Part shown: positions 45,266 to 55,889 of the stretch, one piece after another | How positions within the stretch are numbered: position 1 is the first letter of the stretch | Layout: each line of letters starts with the position of its first letter | Assembly (NCBI RefSeq): GCF_963676685.1 | Contig: NC_092345.1 | Location: 49,683,838-49,747,837, forward strand | Origin: Mytilus edulis | Taxonomy: Eukaryota; Mollusca; Bivalvia; Mytilida; Mytilidae | Direction of reading: 5' to 3' | Length of the DNA: 64,000 nucleotides | Notes under the pieces: generated by a model | Seen by the model: only the letters and a program-made list of their open reading frames with translations | The model's database searches: none | Told to the model about the DNA's origin: nothing | Translations under genes and position numbers: made by a program

Positions 45266-47316
45266 GATATTGCCAGGACACAAATAAATATTAATAGATC
45301 CGGTTTGCTGTCGTTGTGACAGCCTCTTGTTACCGATGATTTCCACTTGAGTTTGGATGGAGGCTGTTGCTTTAATGAATCAATGCTTGGCAAATCATAC
45401 ATAGCTAACGTACCTGCGACACTACAGAAGAAGCTTTGTTGATTATCCATATTCATAATTAGTTGTCTGTCTACCAGATCCAGTATTGTTGAGTTGTCGC
45501 ATGAGACAATGTTATAAAGGAAAGAAAGTTGCCTTTTATGGATTTCAGCCTCGATTGTAAGAGCGCCTAAGATGAGATATACAGCTCCAGTAGCTGTTCT
45601 TGCGGGCATTGACTGGAAATTTCTTCAAGTTTTTCTTATGAAAGCGTGACAAGATGTCCATTTGCTTCTGATTAAGTGGTAGAATCTCCATGCCATACAA
45701 CAGCCGTGGAATGACATAGCTCTGATAAATTTTATAAGATGTTTGTGGATTGAGACCATTTGAGCCATGCAGACCAGTGTTCATCAGGGAATACAACGTT
45801 CTTCTTGCAATGCTGATACGTGCTTCGACGTTTACATCATTTTCCTTTATTTCTGCTCTTATTAGACCAAGATGTGTAGTATCTTCTGATGGATATATAT
45901 AGTTTTTGCCTAAGGTCCATTGTAGATCAGATCTGTTAATGCTTTTAGGTTTATTTAAAATGACTGCCTTTGTTTTTGAAGGATTGGTGGTTACTCTAGA
46001 TTGGTTGGCATGGTGATTAGTTACAGAGAGCATACATTGAAGTTCCTGTTCACAGTTGCTAATGAAGGCTACATCGTCTGCACATGTTGGACAGCCCACA
46101 TATGTTGTGCCTATTTTAACTCCTAAGCTATGTGATTTGAGATCTTCAAGGAGATTGTTTACATATACTTTTTAGAGAAATGGAGAGAGAATTCCACCCT
46201 GTCGTACGCCTTGATGTATTTGGAAGCTATTGCCAATGTTTCCTTTCCATTTGACCTTTGAGATTAGACCACTGTATAAGTTTTATACAATTGTCCACAT
46301 TGAATGGTTTTGTGTGGTTTCATGTAGCTCATCCAGCATTATCATATGATCCACTACATCAAAAGCTTTCTGACTGTCAACAGTAATTAGGTACAGAGGT
46401 TCAATTGTGCGATGTTTAACTTCTGCTCTAGCCTCAAGAATAATCAGCCCAGCCATAAGCAAAGACATGCCCTTTGTAAAACCAAATTGTAGAGTTGATT
46501 GTTTAAAGTTTAGAGTCAGAGATGGCAGTATGGTACATTCAAAGAGCTTTGACACAACCGGTGTGACGGCAATTCCCCTGTAGTTGTCCATCATCATTGG
46601 ATTTTTCCTTTTTTATAACACAGGTATTACTATGCCAGATTTAAATATATGTGGAATAAGCTGATCTTTCATGATAGTATTAAAACAGTCTGTAAGGAAT
46701 TGTGTAACTATTGCTGGAGAATTTTTAAAATGTTCAGCAGCAAGACCTAATTCATCTGTTGCCTTGCCAGAATGAAGCTGTTTAATGGCATCACTGATAT
46801 TTTGAGTGCTGAATTCGGTTGTAAGATTTTCTTGTTCGCACAGTTGTTCGATGATTTTGTGCCGGATATTACATAGGTCTAGAAATTCAGGATCGTATCC
46901 TTTGTCTTTGGGGAGTGCCAGGTCCTCGAAATATTTTGAGAAGCTTTGCGTTTGGTCCACGGGAGAGTACTGAAGTTCACCATTATCCATGATGCACATC
47001 GAGTCCTTGTTTCTGTTGCCTCTGTTACGACGAATTAGCCTATGGAACATTTCGTTGCTTGGATTGTCCATTATTTCTTTGTAAAAATGGGAACTTCTAT
47101 CTAAGTATTGTTCTCTCCTCATTTGTTTTCTTACGTGCGTTGAGCCAAAATTTTATCTGATTTGAAGTGGTCATCATGTTTACCATTTGATTTCCAAAGT
47201 TGATACTTTTCCTTACAGATTTGAAGAAGGCTGAGGGTTGTTGGAGATGCTTTGAATTTAGGACCTTTCAGTTTGATGATTTTAGAAGGAACGGCCACTG
47301 CTGCTGCTTTTTTCAA
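45211..47316 (-). pseudogene. LINE ORF2, reverse transcriptase and C-terminal region
   Basis: Segments: 47316-47131, frame break, 47122-46613 (GKATDELGLAAEHFK, then GIVIPVL and a TAA), 46597-46283 (MDNYRGIAVTPVVSKLFE, QFGFTKG, LITVDSQKAFDVVDH = palm motif A, then TAA), stop-broken HQGVRQGGILSPF (about 46175-46215, motif B), 46099-45545 (CADDVAF = motif C, where F/YADD is usual; GLIRAEI; YGMEILPLNQKQ), and a frame break to 45609-45211 (RTATGAVYLILGALTIEAEI, typical of the region after the thumb). The catalytic Asp pair is intact despite the breaks. The element lacks a visible RNase H. Confidence 0.85.
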
Positions 47317-47427
47317 ACAATTGCACAGAAATTGAATGTTTTCTTCTAGAGAATGTTTTTCTATGTTGTATTGACAAAGCTCTTCCTTTATGAATGAACT
47401 AAAGGATTCAGAGTCTAAATCTTTCCA

Positions 47428-48234
47428 TTAAAATTTGAATTGCCTTGCAGAGTTTGATTTGACTAGACTTTGTTTAACTTTAGCTTTTACTTCGATTTTA
47501 GCACTGACAGGCACATGACTTGAAGAATTAGATGGACATCTATCATGTGTTTTATAGCTAGAGATGATTGAAGAGGTAGTGTTGTCTAGAATATAGTCTA
47601 TTTGAGAGCAAGACAGTCCAGAGTGGTGGAAGAAAGTTGACTTATCAGAATAGCTCTGTTTCAAGCTCACTTCCTGGACAAATGCTTGTAGCAGTCTGTC
47701 ATGTTTGTTATACTTTCTTGGAGGCTCTAGCGTTCCATTAAGATCTCCCGCTGTGATCATTCTATGGGTTGCAGAGTATGTCGAAAAGATGGAGCTAATG
47801 ATATCGAGACATTCGGTGTATTCCAGATACGAGTCTCCAGAGTTGTTTGTAGGCATATAGACACAGATAATGCATAAGTTAAACGGATATTTTAATTCAA
47901 CTGCTATTATCCTGTTGTTTCCAGATTGTATTTCTTGGACAGATGGCGTCAGATGATTTTTCCAAGCTATTGCAACACCCCCTTTTCCTCTTGGCAGTTT
48001 AAAGTTATCAATTTCCTCATTGGTATCACTGCATCTTATATGCATGTCCATATTAGGTAACACAGGCCCTAAAACTTGTTTTTGAAATTCATACAACCAG
48101 TGTTCCTGGATGCAGATTATGTCTGATGCCATTACCAAAGTTTTCAAATAAAATGAGTTTCCTTTTCCTTCCATATTAATTGTGGTTAAGTTTAAATATT
48201 CTTTGTTAATTTCTTTATCGTTTTTATTTTTCAA
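47428..48234 (-). pseudogene. LINE ORF2, apurinic-like endonuclease domain
   Basis: 268 open codons; no ATG at the upstream end (codon 1 is TTG), so the true start may lie upstream or be shared with ORF1, whose stop is 6 bases before. Catalytic landmarks of the APE fold: CIQEHWL (Glu, residues 41-47), VYMPTNN, TAGDLNGT (Asp/Asn, 161-168), CSQIDYIL (209-216) and SSSHVPVSA (the S-x-H box, 237-245). All expected active-site residues are present, so this domain is the best preserved. It ends at a TAA where the frame resumes unchanged with WKDLDSESF, i.e. a nonsense change. Confidence 0.85.
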
Positions 48235-48239
48235 TTTAG

Positions 48240-50376
48240 CTAGTTTTGTGCCATTCTAATCATGTTTGGATCTGGTAGTGGGTTGATTTGGTTGAACCCT
48301 AAAAAAGACTTGTCTGGCTTTGCTTGATGGGATGTAATACTTTCAAACGTTGTCGGACAGTTCTGCTTGGTTTCAATTGCAGACGTATCATCTTGAGGAC
48401 TGTAGTTCGAGGTTGAAGGTGTCTGTTGTAGGATCTCTTGCTGAGTTATGTTAGCTGAAGTTTTGTTGCATGGTATGTCCCCTGGAGAGTAAAATAATGG
48501 AATGTCAGATGGACGATTTATGTAGTTCTTTGATACACTACAGGACACTTCTGTGAAGATTGATTGTTAAACATTTGTGCAGAATTTTGATGCATATCTA
48601 CACTGTTGAATCTTGGGGTTTGGGATGTAACATGGTTCATCCTGTTGTGGTGCTTGTTGCGGTTGTCTGGTTGACGATCAGAGCTTCTGTTCAATTCAGC
48701 TGGTCTTGGTTGAGGTGGCATATTGTTTCTATTTTCTCTCTGAATTGGTTGATAATTAGCAGAGTGATGCATGTGCTGTTGGTATGCGTTTTGTCTGATG
48801 ATTGACTGTTGATAATGAAAAGGATGTTGATTTATTCCGATTGGAACGCTAGTTGTAATATTTTGAAAATAGCCAGGAGGAGGTGGAATATGTCTCGGTA
48901 TTGACATGTGTGGATACATAGAGAAGCCAAGATTTGGATTTGGTTGAAGAGATGATTGCTGAAAGGATGGTTGGTGTGCATACTGTTGTTGCTGCATCAT
49001 TTGTTGTTGTTGCATCATATGTTGCTGTTGCATCATTTGTTGTTGCTGCATCATAAATTGCATATGTTGATTTGCTAACATGTTGTTCATGGATAAATTT
49101 TGCAACATCTGCATCTCTAACATTCTGAACCTTTGATCTATCGTGTCATTACTATGAGGGTTGGAATTGAGATGATTTGATGGTGAAGATTGTTGTGAAG
49201 AATTTATGTTGCAGGATGCTGCTTCTGGTTGCTCATTGTGTTGAGTTTGAGTATGTATGCTTTATCTTCAGCATTATTGATCTTAGGTTTCATTGTTTTT
49301 ATATTCTGACGTTTAGGCTTCTTCGGAATGCTATCAGACAGGGATGGATCAGTATTTTGCTGGGAATGATTATCCTTTGCATTGTTCTCTAGAACACTAG
49401 TATCATGTTGGTTATAAATTCCCTTTACCAATGTAGTTTCATCCGTGGCGTCAATTGCAGAGTTTGGAACATCTTCTGGTTGAGTGGAATGTGGAGTGAG
49501 AGGTCTCACGTAAGTATCAGGAGGGGTGTCATTTGCTACGACAGAACTCCTTTCTGGAAGCAGATTCTGTAAATTGTTACAACCATCTGTGTCAACCTCA
49601 TACAACATGTTGTCCGTGCACAGAGCACAAATAAAGTCTAAAGAGTTCAGTGCATTAACTGCTGATTGTGAGAGTCCTGCACACTCATTATGAATCCAAA
49701 GAGAACATTCACTACACTCAATTGTATCTAACAGCGATATTTTATTGCAGATTGGGCATATATCTGTATCCTCATTTGATTCTTTGGATTCGTCAGTTCT
49801 AAAAGATATAGCTAGATCATCCAAGTTGTTGTGACAGTTTGTATTCACCGCAGCAAGATTGTGATTTGGATTTGGCACAGAACTGGTGAGTTTAGAAATT
49901 GTAGATGTGATGTTATCATTTAGCGATGTTAGCATGTGTCCTTTTTTGGAGAGTTCATTACATAATAGTTTGTGTATATCAGACACATAAAGGTCTACTC
50001 TAGAGCCATTAACTACCATTGTTGAGCTTGTATGGTATAGATTTACAACGAATTTTAGGTTCTTGCCCTGTGAGCTATCTGATTTGCGATTATATACCTT
50101 AATACATGTGTCCACCTTTGCGCCAGAAGTTTCCTCACTATGCCTTAGCATCCCAACATATTGTGTAGAGCTATCGAGTATTGTAATGAGACATTGTCTA
50201 GCATACTCATAAGCTGCTGTACTAAACTCCAGTACCAAATTATTCCCGGATTTTATTGTTGATTCAATGTGAGGTTTAGCACATGCATCCTTTTTTTTCT
50301 GAATGGCTTTGGATTTATCCAGAACATAGTCCTTGTATATCGGGTTTGAGATATGAAGATTACCGCCCGAGTTCAT
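48240..50376 (-). pseudogene. LINE ORF1: PHD-finger protein with Gln-rich segment
   Basis: First segment (50376-49204, 390 residues, ATG start): an N-terminal region with VVNLYHTSSTMVVNGSRV (about 110-127), then a PHD finger at 205-254 with the C4-H-C3 pattern CPIC..CSEC..WIHNEC..FICALC. A frame break follows near 49200. The next segment (49123-48518) starts MLEMQMLQN and has repeated MMQQQQ blocks (about 48960-49060) and many Asn/Pro/His. A second frame break near 48530 leads into the last segment (48548-48240), ending MIRMAQN-TAG. PHD fingers bind histone tails, so a chromatin-tethering role in integration is plausible but inferred. Confidence 0.8.
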
Positions 50377-50649
50377 ACGGGTGATCCGTCTTGTATGAAT
50401 CCTCTGATGTAGCCATTTGCATGATTATATTGAATTGATTGTACGCCACAAAAGAATGAGGAGAAAGGAGGTGTGCAAGCAGGTGTATCTATGAGGCAGA
50501 CTATATTGAATATGAATACTTGATTATGAAGCAGCGCTGAAAGATCGGCAGCTTATTCCACCAATTAGTTATATATTTGTATATGTATATTTGAAAATAT
50601 GTTAGCCAAATGAATATGAGATGAGTATAACTGTGCACATAGAGCCTAA

Positions 50650-50912
50650 TGCCCAGGGAGCCAACACGTCGTGGATATTCCCACCGTTGGAAGGCTCAAT
50701 GGGGTGTCGGATTAAGCAGGAGTTATGTGTTTATATGATTCAGTAGAGAGGTTATTTGAAGCAGTGGTTATCTATACAGCAGATGAGAGCAAAAGTCAAT
50801 TCCAACTAACAGGTATAAAGCCAAGATCCTTGGGAAACTGAGATAGAGAGCACTTGCAGATGCAGAGGTTGAACCAGGGAGCACGTCGTGGATATTCCCA
50901 CCGTTGTTTATG
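50650..50912. repeat. 'CGTGGATATTCCCACCGTTG' motif, two copies between SGNH and ORF1
   Basis: Copies at 50657-50702 (CCAACACGTCGTGGATATTC..CCGTTGGAAGGCTCA) and 50879-50912; a third is at 52044-52082. All on the same strand. The region has no ORF and looks like a 5' untranslated or linker region of the LINE with reiterated modules. Confidence 0.8.
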
Positions 50913-50929
50913 ATATCAACCCCAGCACG

Positions 50930-51768
50930 GAATATGTAAATGTGTTGCTAGTTTCTTTAGCCAAACTTTTGACAAAGTTTGTTTAGGATGGATTCCGTCC
51001 CTGTAGAGTTAGAACATATAGTTGTCTCTAAGGGTTAGTTTTTTAGACTTGGATGTTTTTTTCTTGGTGGTGATGGTTGATATCGATGGCAAAATTGGGC
51101 GATGATGTGTCTAAAGAAGAGTTGATATATCGTATGTTGTTATTTAATTTTAGTCCGAGATTACTCTGACGTCCAACGGCTGTTTTGCCAGACAAGCTGG
51201 GCCGTGGGACAAAACAAAACAAAACAAAACAGCCGTTGGACGTCAGAGTAATCTCGGACTATTTAATTTCTGAACGTTTTTTGATTAATTGCTCCTCCTG
51301 ATTTTTGAAGCTTGATGGATTATCGTGTTTTTTGTAGCTATTGAAATCGATGATAGACTATATATAGCGGAATTTCGAGAAAGGTTATTTTGCAGCCTGG
51401 ATATGATTTTAGAAACTCAACTATTTCTTGATAAATATCAGTGATTTGCTGGATGCTGTTTTGCTCACTTGTGATAGATATATATTTACTGTCATACGTT
51501 GTAAGATCGCAGGTACCTAGCCAGACGTACAGATGTATATTGCCTATACGTTCTATATTTTGTGCTATGTTTTGTTGTAGCCATGTGAAGCCCTTCTGTG
51601 AGGTGCGATAAGACACCACCACCTGATTTCTAACTCTACTTGTGTGGACACTTGATCCCATAGACCGAATCCTTTGCTGTCAGTTAGGATAACAGGTGTA
51701 ATTATTTTATTTCCAATAATAGGAGGTAGTGGTCTTTTTAAATATTTCTTTAATTTGCCTTCCGACAT
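50930..51768 (-). pseudogene. SGNH/GDSL-esterase-type frame 5' of the LINE, interrupted
   Basis: Starts ATG at 51768 (MSEGKLKKYLKRP). Block I is VILTDSKGFGLWDQ (Ser nucleophile in DSKG); after a frame break near 51620 come LQQNIAQNIERIGNIHLYVW and LGTCDLTTYDSKY (block III region), KITFLEIPLY, and, in another frame, NNNIRYINSSLDTSSP (about 51080-51135) and YRDGIHPKQTLSKVWLKK (about 50950-51005). The latter is the D-x-x-H box supplying the catalytic Asp and His. A hAT-like foldback (51151-51261) splits it. Esterase domains are known in CR1-like LINEs. Same strand and 0.55 kb upstream of ORF1, so it may be an extra 5' frame of the same element or an adjacent insertion. Confidence 0.7.
51151..51261. 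mobile_element. 111-bp hAT-like foldback element with 8-bp target duplication
   Basis: Perfect 36-bp terminal inverted repeats starting TAGTCCGAGATTACTCTGAC (51151-51186; partner 51226-51261) enclose a 39-bp loop with an (AAAAC)n run. The exact 8-bp duplication TTTAATTT flanks it (51143-51150 and 51262-51269). Eight-base duplications are the hallmark of hAT-type insertion; no transposase is encoded. It interrupts the SGNH-type frame. Confidence 0.9.
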
Positions 51769-52530
51769 GAATATATGGAGAAACGATGATGTGAACTATA
51801 CTACTATTGATTTGAAGAATGAAACAATATTTAATGAGGATGTGAAGCAGGTCTACAGTGTTCCAAAAGCAATGTTGTTATCTTTGTATCTGTTTTTATA
51901 AGAATGTGCCAATAATAAATTATGGTGATGCGAAGCAGATTAGCGGCGTTCCAAGCAGTGAATGAGTATTTCTTTTACAAGTAATATTCTAAAGTTGATA
52001 AGCAAATGAGTAAAATTATGAGCGGAAAGTTAAAGGCCCAATGAACCAACACGACGTGGATATTCCCACCGTTGGAAGGCTCAGTTGGGTAACTGATTTA
52101 ACTTCGGTTTGAAAAGCCAAGTCTATGTATTGCTGATTTAAAATTTCCTTGAATTACCTATATTTAATCCAGAATCAACTATTTTGCACTACTAGAGTAC
52201 AAATGAGTAAGGCAGAGGGATAAAACAGTATATATTGGACGATATATGTAGTCTTTCGGAACACCGGATGTTATTCGGAATACATCTGTCCTTTCTATTG
52301 CCACCTTTCATATACATGCGCAATAGCTTATCAATTGACCTGTTGAATAAGCATTAGCATCATGAGTTGCTATAGAGATGCAAAATTTATCATGACACAA
52401 GCTATGTTAATGAGCATTTGAATACTTCCTTGCACGCAATTGCAAGCTGCTAATATTTACCTTACATATATCCGTAATAATTATTTTAATTAGAGTCAAA
52501 CGTTGAAACCTGGTTACCAGCTGTGTTAAT
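51769..52530. other. 5' flank of the SGNH frame, with motif copy
   Basis: Holds the third CGTGGATATTCCCACCGTTG module (52036-52090). Two loosely similar lines, TTTGAAGAATGAAACAATAT..GATGTGAAGCAGGTCTACAGTGTTCC (51810-51865) and GATGCGAAGCAGATTAGCGGCGTTCC (51927-51952), look like a diverged tandem unit. No other gene. Confidence 0.45.
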
Positions 52531-52597
52531 TCATGAGATAAGATTTCATGTAAACAAGCAATGTCATTGCTTGTTTACATGAAATCTTATCTCATGA
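52531..52597. repeat. Perfect 67-bp palindrome (33-bp arms, 1-bp centre)
   Basis: 52531-52563 is the exact reverse complement of 52565-52597 around a single T. Core phrase ATGTAAACAAGCAATG. No flanking direct repeat seen. Confidence 0.95.
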
Positions 52598-53202
52598 TGA
52601 CATAACAAATTAAATGTGCCGCTTTAATAACGATTGATAACCTTAAAATTAATCATGCATGCAATTTTAGCAGATTTAACAGGATCGACGTTAAGATATC
52701 AAATGTTTTTTTATAGACACCGAGTGATGATAGATGTAGACAGAGATAACCAATAATAATTTCTATCTTATATATGGTCAGGGAACAGATTATCTAACTA
52801 TATGTTCCTATTGTAATTTTAAAGGCTCTTCAAAATGTTCGTAAAAATAAAAATAAATAATTATTATTTCTTGAAGACGATCAGATGATGAATTTTTGGT
52901 TTTAATATATATTAAGTACGACAATGTAAAATAGTGCAAGGGGATTTTGAGCCATCTCACTGATCAGTGTATGCTACACAGTACCCCCAAATGAACAGTA
53001 TAAAACTATCCAGCAAGAGAGAAAAAGATAGGTCAATATAGAAAAATTAACAAGGCAACTTCAGTTCAATTTCAATATATACATGTATTATTATATAGAT
53101 TATTCTAATGAATAAGTCAAATGTCAGAGGGAATATCTTTTTAAATATGGCAGGAAAAACAATTAGACAACTCTCCATGAAGTGTTAGACACAGTGTAGT
53201 CA
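52598..53202. other. AT-rich stretch, no gene seen
   Basis: No coding or repeat feature recognised except a CTTTTTAAATATGGCAGG..CAACTCTCCATGAAGTGTTAG scrap near 53140-53190, resembling the 'AGTTGTCTCATTGGCA' family. Confidence 0.35.
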
Positions 53203-53245
53203 AAGTTAGCAGTTACATGTATACTATACATGTAACTGCTAACTT
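53203..53245. repeat. Perfect 43-bp palindrome (21-bp arms)
   Basis: AAGTTAGCAGTTACATGTATA (53203-53223) pairs exactly with 53225-53245 about a single C. Confidence 0.95.
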
Positions 53246-53786
53246 CAAACCAGAAACAAAAAGCAAATATGAACTGCACCAAAAAAAGACAACCACCAAA
53301 CAACATGCTTCTTACTTGGAACATTCAGAAAATATCTTCAAAGCGAGTTAAAATTTTTAATAAGTTTTTGTTTTTAACAAAAGCGTTTTTCCATCTAAAA
53401 CTTTAAAAAGCAGAAAGCACACAACTTAAAATTGCCAATGCTTACTACCCTAAGCATCACAAAAATCTTGCAGAGCAGGTGTAAAGATATTAATAATGAT
53501 CAATATCAAGCCATTGTTCAAATAACCATGAACATATCAAATTTTATAAAAAAAAACAAAAAAAACACCACAGCTATTTACAGGTTCACGTACTGCATTT
53601 CTTGAACACAAGTAATCATCAATTAATTACATTTCTTCACATTTGTAATTGAACTTTAGCCTAAAAAAAATAACTCTTATAAAAAACCAGCACCTTAAAA
53701 TGGAACATCCAGTGGTTGACTCAGCATATTGTCTTTCGGGAGAGAGAAGAAACAAATATTCCTTGGTCGTGGGCAATGATTCCTTA

Positions 53787-54925
53787 ATGTGGGGATCACA
53801 CATTGCCGATTATTGCTCCCGTTTGAGATCAGACAGCAATAAGACACGAAAAGTGAAAAAGTCGGATTACTATCCTCAATTATCTGGAATGTCCTATCAT
53901 TGTCTGAACGCAGTCGTTTAAATTCGTAACAGATAGGCTACGGGTCGGGAATGGTCTTGATAGTTCGGCGAAGCACCCCGACATTTAGGTGCGTCCCGTA
54001 ACATTCGGGGAAACTCAGCCGACTTTGTCTAGCCGGATGACAAGCGTGACTATGTCGTGGCAGATTCTGCTGTATCGGATAAAAATTCTAACATTGTTCT
54101 GTGTTTTCTGGACGGTGTCCTGTGGAACGGGAATGATCTGGAGAAATTTTTCATTGATGTTTTTCTGCCGATTGAGTCCAGATTGCATCCAGATCTAGTC
54201 GATTTCAAACCGTCTTTGCCGAAATCGTTCCGGAACAGTCCTGTTATTAATACGAAATTCGCCAATGATACCCACCTCAGAGTCCCGACAATTACAGAAT
54301 ACAATACGACTGAGACCAGACAAAGACGTTTGCAATGAGATAGAGAGGATCGTGATAGAATTCCGTTCCGACAGTACTTGATCATCCCGAGTATGTCGAC
54401 AGTTTTCGAACGAACAACTTCTGTCAGCGTCGGTTCACTGTCTGGTCACTGTCTGATCTCTATCGGATTACATTCGGTAGAATCGGGATGCAGTTGTCAT
54501 CCATCATCGGACACTTTTTGCAAATTCCATTTATACTGTTAAAATGTGTCACAAATTCCTCCAAAATCAATATAGTTGTTTCATATTTTATTATGGGGCC
54601 GGATCGACTTGGGGCCGGATCGACGTGGGCCGGATCGACTTGGGCCGGATCGACTTTGGGCCGGATTTACTTGGGGCCGGATCGGTTTGGGGCCGGAACG
54701 ACACCGGATACCATTGAGAACGGGATTATCGTGAAAAAATTCTCTTGGAAACGGTTGAATATCGACGCTTCCTGAACAATATCTGATTGTTGTCGTGATT
54801 AATTAATTAAAGTTTAATTTTCTTCCACGATTCACAGGATCTTGATCAGACTTTTGACAAATTTTAATTGGGAATGGTCCTGTCAAGGACGGCAGTAAAA
54901 ATCGTGAATGTGTGATCACAGCTTT
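53787..54925. mobile_element. Candidate DNA-transposon remnant with GATCACACATT ends, GC-richer core
   Basis: Left end GGGGATCACACATTGCCGAT..GCTCCCGT (53793-53825) resembles the reverse complement of the right end ACGGCAGTAAAAATCGTGAA..TGTGTGATCACA (54893-54925), roughly three quarters identical over ~32 bp. The interior 53940-54500 is visibly richer in G+C and CpG than its surroundings. It holds an open frame (54057-54338; FLDGVLWNGNDLEKFFIDVF..RLHPDLVDFKPSLPKSF) that extends upstream through one TAG. I do not recognise the protein. A host pseudogene exon is the alternative. Confidence 0.45.
54594..54712. repeat. ~18-bp tandem repeat (GGGGCCGGATCGACTTG)
   Basis: Seven consecutive units of 16-18 bp, GGGGCCGGATCGACTTG with small variations, the most GC-rich run in the window. 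It lies inside the candidate element above. Confidence 0.9.
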
Positions 54926-55889
54926 AGCGAAAATATATCAACCCACATTGAATTGTAATTTCATTAAGTAAACAATCAATGTCAGTTTTTAATTCTTATA
55001 CCACAATAATTATATAAAACAATACATCTTAAGTAAACAATTATCTAATATCTAATACCAAACAAGAATTTGAGTTTACGATTGCATTTCTTTTTTTAAA
55101 GTAAGCAACTTGTTGTTACATTGGAGAGTCTTTACGTCCTCCATGGATACATGTACATACAGAAGTTCCCAGTATTTACAGTTAGCAAACTTTGCTTTTT
55201 TTAGAACTGCGTTTGTATAGCTGTAAGAAGTTTGTGTCTTGATATTGATTCAGTTTCGTTTAAAACGCATCTCAAGATTTAAATTTTTCACTCTAAACAA
55301 AATTGGTAATAGGAATCTCTTCATCCATTGTTCAAAGTATAATGACAGTAATAAGAGTAGGTGTGCAGTTACATACATGACACCATTTGTTGAATAATAA
55401 TATTATTATTTATATTTATATAAAAATCGATTTAGACCCGCGAGCCCCCCTTTTTTTAAAAGTTTAATATTAAATCTAGCGTACATTCATGATTGCTGTT
55501 TTTTTCTTGTAACAATAACGTCATGTAACCGTAGTCTCAATAATTATTGTTACATTTTAATTAATCGGTTCCTTACCCAACTTTGCATTCCGGCAATTAG
55601 TCTCCAATGTAATAATAATATTTTTATTATTGTTACATTTCCATGTAACCGTAGCCAGTGCCATTAAAGTTATCACTTGACTTTTAAAATGCAATAAATG
55701 AACGGGATATGTTTGTGCAGTGTATTATAACTCTATACTAAAAGTTTTCTAAAACTTTGTGGAACTAAACAATAATATCTAAAAGATTGTCTCCGTGCGA
55801 AAAACAGGTGCGTCAGCTGTGCTGTACAACTAGTTACATCGTTCCGGAACAAATCAGCTAGTCAATTTATTCCAGCATATCATAATAAC
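54926..55889. other. AT-rich stretch, no gene seen
   Basis: A CATGTAACCGTAG phrase occurs twice (55524 and 55652) next to inverted AATAATTATTGTTAC-type sequence, a small decayed foldback. ATT/AAT runs at 55396-55425. No gene. Confidence 0.4.

Larger units (their letters stand above)
45211..50400 (-). mobile_element. CR1-like non-LTR retrotransposon (LINE), decayed
   Basis: Minus-strand order: ORF1 with PHD finger (50376 down), Gln-rich stretch, ORF1 end at 48240, ORF2 endonuclease (48234-47428), reverse transcriptase (47316-about 45545) and C-terminal region (to 45211 or slightly before). Four frame breaks (near 49200, 48530, 47130 and 45605) and at least four in-frame stops (47428, 46613, 46283, about 46170) make it inactive. 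Family knowledge: APE endonuclease plus RT with a PHD in ORF1 is reported for CR1-like LINEs. A tail repeat or poly(A) is not clear, because a tandem repeat abuts the 3' end; no target duplication identified. Confidence 0.85.

Noticed and set aside
53649-53921. Possible small protein (GNDSLMWGSHIADYCSRLRS)
   Set aside because: The GNDSL phrase recalls an SGNH block I, but no other block follows. The frame crosses the left end of the candidate transposon, so coding is unsupported.
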